Part shown: positions 7,397 through 10,481 of the stretch, one piece after another
How positions within the stretch are numbered: position 1 is the stretch's first letter
How the letters are laid out: each line of letters begins with the position of its first letter
NCBI GenBank assembly: GCA_022361535.1
Contig: JAKSAU010000148.1
Location: forward strand, 1-10,481
Origin: Desulfobacterales bacterium
GTDB taxonomy: Bacteria > Desulfobacterota > Desulfobacteria > Desulfobacterales > Desulfobacteraceae
DNA length: 10,481 bases
Reading direction: 5' to 3'
Program-made: the position numbers and the translations under genes
Notes under the pieces: model-generated
What the model saw: the letters and a program-made list of their open reading frames with translations, nothing else
What the model was told of the DNA's origin: nothing
The model's database searches: none

Positions 7397-7831
7397 ATGA
7401 GTGATCAAAATTTTGAACCCAATATCATTTGCTTTTTGTGTACGTGGTGAGCGTATGCCGCTGCTGACCTGGCTGGGGTCAGTCGTATGCAGTATCCTGC
7501 AAATATCCGGATTATCCGGGTGATGTGTTCGGGAAGTGTCTCTCCCCATCACGTGCTCCGTGCCTTTCAACAGGGTGTTGACGGCGTGTTTGTGGGTGGC
7601 TGACATCTGTCAGAATGCAATTACCTGTATGGTAATTATAGTACTGAAAAAAGAGTAAATGTCCTTTCCCAGATGATGGAATTTACAGGTATTGAAAAAG
7701 AGCGGCTGCGGGCTCGTTGGGTTTCCTCTGCTGAAGCACCTGAGTTTGTGGAAGAAGTAAATGCTTTTATTGATACGCTCAAAGAACTTGGGCCGTCGCC
7801 CTTAAAGCCAGAAACGGAAGAGACAGCATGA
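7397..7831 (+). CDS. mvhD: MvhD-type [2Fe-2S] subunit with two selenocysteines (copy 2)
   Basis: A 144-residue MvhD whose reading frame crosses two TGA codons. TGA 7448-7450 is Sec18 in [15 protein letters not shown], aligning with the second Cys of C-N-W-C-S-Y in copy 1. TGA 7601-7603 is Sec69 in V-G-G-U-H-L-S-E-C, aligning with Sec66 of copy 1. Other conserved positions are C12, C15, C44 (R-V-M-C-S-G) and C74. Similarity to copy 1 continues across both TGAs and to the C-terminus (R-W-V-S-S-A-E against E-W-I-S-S-A-E), which argues against a broken gene. Start ATG 7397 is supported by AAGGA at 7385-7389. The real stop is also TGA (7829-7831), overlapping the fdhB start as ATGA. Position next to fdhBA suggests that it links formate dehydrogenase to HdrA. 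Sec at the G-G-C/U-H site has precedent; I do not recall a described MvhD with Sec also in the CXXC motif. Confidence 0.9.
7448..7482 (+). promoter_or_regulatory. First Sec UGA of mvhD copy 2 with SECIS hairpin
   Basis: TGA 7448-7450 is followed by a perfect 6-bp stem, CTGACC (7464-7469) with GGTCAG (7477-7482), around the 7-nt loop TGGCTGG. The loop begins 19 nt after TGA, within the range for bacterial SECIS elements. Confidence 0.75.
7601..7637 (+). promoter_or_regulatory. Second Sec UGA of mvhD copy 2 with SECIS hairpin
   Basis: TGA 7601-7603 is followed by a perfect 7-bp stem, AATTACC (7619-7625) with GGTAATT (7631-7637), around loop TGTAT, 22 nt after TGA. Distance, stem length and loop length equal those of mvhD copy 1. 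The outermost pair is A-T here and C-G there, a compensatory change. Confidence 0.85.
7828..7831 (+). promoter_or_regulatory. ATGA stop-start overlap coupling mvhD copy 2 to fdhB-like gene
   Basis: The ATG of the downstream gene (7828-7830) overlaps the TGA stop of mvhD (7829-7831). GGAAG at 7816-7820, 7 nt before the ATG, is the likely ribosome binding site. The overlap suggests translational coupling and similar stoichiometry. Confidence 0.8.
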
Positions 7832-8631
7832 TTGAGACAATAAAAGAGCATGTCGCAGGCCTGCTGAAAGAAAAAAAGATCAAAGGGTTCATCGGCCTGA
7901 TCGAAAAGAACGGCCATGTGGCACCGCATTTGTTCCAAGCTGGTGAAAGTCTTGACGGATTCAGTCTTGGTGACCGGGAAAAGGCAGGGGATGCACGGTA
8001 TCCGTTGAATAAGACCCTGATAGCTGTTGCAAGGGCCTATCCTGATGATGTATTTGGCATCCTGGTCCGGGGCTGTGATGAGCGCGGGCTTTACGGGCTC
8101 TACCGGTTGAATCAGCTCAATGAAAACAAAGTGATTCCGGTTGGCTTTTCCTGTCCGGATGATCTGGCAAATGCCTGTGAGTGCAGAAAACCATGGCCTG
8201 ATGCGTTGGTCGCAGGAGAAAAGACCCAGGCGCCTGACGCCGTTCAGGTGGCTGACATGGACAGCAAAGGGCTTGCCGACCGGTTTGAATTCTGGACATC
8301 CCAGTTTCTTAAATGTGTAAAATGCTATGGCTGCCGGGACGTCTGCCCCATGTGTTTTTGCAAAGAATGCAGCCTGGAATGCGAAGACCTGGTTTCCAAA
8401 GGTGCGCTTCCTGTTGAAATTCCAGTCTTTCACCTGACCCGGGCCATGCACATGGCTGACCGGTGCATTGACTGCGGTCTGTGCGAAGAGGCTTGTCCGT
8501 CAGATATCCCTTTGCGGCTGCTTTATAAAAAGACAGGTCAAGTCATGGATACGGATTATGGATTCACTTCCGGGTTGAATAAAAATGAACGCTCTCCTTT
8601 GAGCATGATGGGACCGTCAAAAAAGGAATAA
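7828..8631 (+). CDS. fdhB: FdhB/FrhB-like iron-sulfur flavoprotein, formate dehydrogenase beta subunit
   Basis: A 267-residue protein between mvhD and fdhA. Residues about 1-150 resemble the FrhB/FdhB family, including the segment around C83 (G-C-D-E-R-G-L-Y-G-L) and V-I-P-V-G-F-S-C at about 102-109. This domain normally binds FAD. The C-terminal part holds iron-sulfur sites: C163/166/169/173 followed by Pro is a classic [4Fe-4S] motif, then a further cluster of Cys (176, 178, 181, 185), then C213/216/219/223 followed by Pro. The extra Cys group could bind another cluster, but this cannot be decided here. There is no signal peptide or membrane segment, so it is cytoplasmic. By position it would relay electrons from FdhA to MvhD; F420 use is not implied in a sulfate reducer. 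fdhA starts 2 nt after the TAA. The subunit name is inferred from context; the family assignment is moderately secure. Confidence 0.75.
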   Translation: MIETIKEHVAGLLKEKKIKGFIGLIEKNGHVAPHLFQAGESLDGFSLGDREKAGDARYPLNKTLIAVARAYPDDVFGILVRGCDERGLYGLYRLNQLNENKVIPVGFSCPDDLANACECRKPWPDALVAGEKTQAPDAVQVADMDSKGLADRFEFWTSQFLKCVKCYGCRDVCPMCFCKECSLECEDLVSKGALPVEIPVFHLTRAMHMADRCIDCGLCEEACPSDIPLRLLYKKTGQVMDTDYGFTSGLNKNERSPLSMMGPSKKE

Positions 8632-8633
8632 TC

Positions 8634-10481
8634 ATGGAGTACCAAACCACCCTGACCACCTGTACCTACTGCGGATGCGGGTGTAATTTTTTTCTTGAAA
8701 CCCTTGACGGGAAACTGATCAATACCATTCCCTGCAAAACCAGTCCGGTAAACGAGGGAAAGCTCTGTATCAAGGGATGGAATGTTCATCAATTTGTCCA
8801 GAGCGAAAGACGCCTTACCGCTCCGATGATACGCAAAGACGGTGAGTTGACTGAAGTGTCATGGGATGAAGCAATTTCCTATACTGCAGACCGTCTAAAG
8901 CAAATAAAAACAGACAACGGCAGCGACAGCATTGGTTTTTTTGCCTCGGCCAAAGTAACGAACGAGGAAAATTACCTGATGCAGAAGTTTGCAAGGGCAG
9001 CCATCGGCACCAATAACGTCGATCACTGCGCTCGATTGTGACATTCTTCCACTGTGGCAGGTCTTGCCGCAGCGTTTGGAAGTGGTGCCATGACAAATGC
9101 CGTAGATGAGCTGGCTGGTCTGACAGAAAAAGACACCATTTTTATTATTGGATCTAACACCGCAACAGCCCATCCTTTGGTGGCCACCCGGATTTTCAGG
9201 GCCCTTGAAAAAGGGGCACGCTTAGTGGTGGCAGATCCCAGGAAGAACCAGATTGCCGAATTTGCCGATCTCTATTTGCGGCAAAAGCCTGGAACCGATG
9301 TTGCCCTGCTCAACGGCATGATGAAAGTCATCATGGATCAAGGGCTGCAGGATCAGGCCTTTATTGACGGATGTACTGAAGAATTTGACGGATTCAAAGC
9401 TGTCATTGACAAGGTGGATCTTGATGAATGTGCTGCGGTTACAGGTCTCACTGCAAAGCAGATAAAAGAGGCTGCAGACCTTTACGGTTCTGCATCAAGA
9501 GCATCAATCATATACTGCATGGGTATTACTCAGCATACCAATGGGGTAGATAACGTAAAATCCCTTGCCAACCTTGCCATGATCACGGGCAATATCGGAA
9601 AAGAGGGTACTGGCGTGAATCCTCTGCGTGGCCAGAATAATGTTCAAGGGGCCTGCGATATGGGCGGCTTGCCAAATGTTCTCACAGGCTACCAGCCCGT
9701 TACATTAGGTGCAGCAACTAAAAAGTTTTCAGAAGCCTGGGGTGTGGATGAACTGCCTACCCATATCGGGTTGACCATCCCTGAAATGCTGTCAGGCATT
9801 GACGAGGATAAGGTCCATGCGCTGTGGATTATGGGAGAAAATCCTGTGGTCTCTGATCCTGATGCGGATCATGTGAAAAAGGCCTTTGAAAAAATAAATT
9901 TCCTGGTGGTCCAGGATATTTTCATGACTCCTACCGCCCAGATGGCAGACGTGGTGCTGCCGGGTGTTTCCTTTGCCGAAAAAGACGGTACCTTTGTGAA
10001 TACGGAGCGCAGAATCACAAGAGTAAGAAAGGCAGTAGAACCCAAAGGCGAAGCCAGGGCGGACTGGGAAATTATCCAGGATGTCTCCAATGCTTTTGGG
10101 TTTGATATGGCATATGAGAATGCAGAACAGATCTTTGATGAACTTGCTTCCCTGACACCGTCTTATGGTGGTGTGTCCTATCCCAGGCTGGAAGGAGAAG
10201 GGCTGCAGTGGCCGTGTCCGACACCTGAACATCCAGGTACCCCGTACCTTCACAAGGATGGGAAATTTGCCCGGGGCAAAGGACTGTTTCATGCTATTGA
10301 ATACAAAGGACCTGCTGAAAGCGTGGATGATGAATATCCGTTATGGATGACAACAGGCCGCGTTTATGCCCATTACCATACCGGCACCATGACACGAAAT
10401 TCAGTGGCCCTGGATACAGAAATCCGTGAAGGTGCACTTGAAATTCACCCTGAAGATGCCAAAGAACTTGGAATCTGTGAC
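8634..10481 (+). CDS. fdhA: Formate dehydrogenase catalytic subunit, selenoprotein (3' truncated)
   Basis: Molybdenum- or tungsten-bis-MGD formate dehydrogenase, interconverting formate and CO2; 616 residues are visible and the frame is open at the window end (E. coli FdhF is 715 aa). Start ATG 8634 follows AAAGGAA just upstream. Residues C10, C13, C17 and C45 (C-x2-C-x3-C-x27-C) bind the [4Fe-4S] cluster, and K47 matches the conserved Lys. TGA 9039-9041 is Sec136, followed by His137, in D-H-C-A-R-L-U-H-S-S-T-V-A-G-L, the known Sec-His active site. N-P-L-R332-G-Q-N-N-V-Q-G carries the conserved active-site Arg. The MGD-binding C-terminal domain begins near residue 570 (T-T-G-R-V-Y...H-T-G-T-M-T-R). 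There is no twin-arginine leader and no N-terminal ferredoxin extension, so this is the short cytoplasmic form. With FdhB-like and MvhD upstream it probably feeds electrons from formate to HdrA. Confidence 0.96.
9039..9072 (+). promoter_or_regulatory. Sec UGA codon with fdhF-type SECIS hairpin
   Basis: TGA 9039-9041 is followed by an 8-bp stem, CTGTGGCA (9052-9059) with TGCCGCAG (9065-9072) including one G-U pair, around loop GGTCT. The loop begins 18 nt after TGA. From memory, the E. coli fdhF element has the same 18-nt distance and a GGUC(U) loop encoding the same Val-Ala-Gly-Leu residues. Confidence 0.9.

Larger units (their letters stand above)
617..7831 (+). repeat. Diverged tandem duplication of an hdrA-hdrA'-mvhD unit
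   Basis: Unit 1 (617-4077) is a fused HdrA-HdrA' followed by mvhD; unit 2 (4095-7831) is hdrA, hdrA' and mvhD as three genes. Module order is the same and protein similarity runs across both, for example around the Sec segment ([10 protein letters not shown]), the junction [10 protein letters not shown] and the MvhD motifs. The copies are clearly diverged in sequence, so the event is old. Whether unit 2 split or unit 1 fused cannot be told from this window. Confidence 0.75.

Noticed and set aside
7397..7603. mvhD copy 2 as a pseudogene with two nonsense codons.
   Set aside because: Both TGAs fall exactly at conserved Cys/Sec positions, each has a SECIS-like hairpin, and there are no frameshifts or other lesions; the gene is tightly coupled to fdhB.
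7829..7870. The terminal TGA of mvhD copy 2 as a seventh Sec codon.
   Set aside because: Only a 3-bp palindromic stem (GCA-GGCC-TGC) is seen downstream, the codon is followed by T, and readthrough would add just four residues. Treated as a stop.
7636..8451. Long open frame on the minus strand (271 codons) opposite the fdhB-like gene, and a similar one at 3876-4562.
   Set aside because: They lie antisense to well-supported genes, show no recognisable motif, and are explained by codon bias of the plus-strand genes.

Overview
The window is part of one plus-strand operon for soluble redox enzymes. It most likely comes from a sulfate-reducing Desulfobacterota (Desulfobacteraceae-like) bacterium. 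This placement rests on the gene set (HdrD-like, HdrA, MvhD, FdhB-like and FdhA), the intermediate base composition, and above all the density of selenocysteine (Sec) codons. It is an inference from protein families; no database search was possible. Both ends are cut inside genes.

Layout, all on +: the 3' end of an HdrD/HdrB-like CCG-domain protein (1-584); a 1012-residue double-length HdrA with Sec (617-3655); MvhD-1 with Sec (3661-4077); a shorter HdrA with Sec and an extra charged helical insert (4095-5633); a second HdrA-type flavoprotein without Sec (5645-7333); MvhD-2 with two Sec codons (7397-7831); an FdhB/FrhB-like iron-sulfur flavoprotein (7828-8631); and the Sec-containing formate dehydrogenase catalytic subunit FdhA (8634 to the window end). 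Gaps are 2-32 nt, except 63 nt before mvhD-2, and mvhD-2 overlaps fdhB by ATGA. No promoter, terminator, tRNA, CRISPR array or mobile element was seen.

Five genes contain in-frame TGA codons, six in total: 800, 3856, 4260, 7448, 7601 and 9039. Each falls where the family carries a conserved Cys or Sec. Each is followed, 18-27 nt after the TGA, by a hairpin suitable as a bacterial SECIS element. A conventional stop-codon gene caller would break these genes or misplace their starts.

The central part looks like a diverged tandem duplication. Unit 1 is a fused HdrA-HdrA' plus MvhD. Unit 2 has the same modules split into two genes, plus MvhD. From family knowledge, FdhAB should oxidise formate and pass electrons through an MvhD [2Fe-2S] protein to HdrA, whose flavin is the bifurcation or confurcation site. 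HdrA would then exchange electrons with ferredoxin and with an HdrD/HdrB-type thiol-disulfide partner. The inferred role is a cytoplasmic formate-linked, flavin-based electron-bifurcating complex. The most unusual points are the doubly selenylated MvhD and the fused and split HdrA versions side by side.
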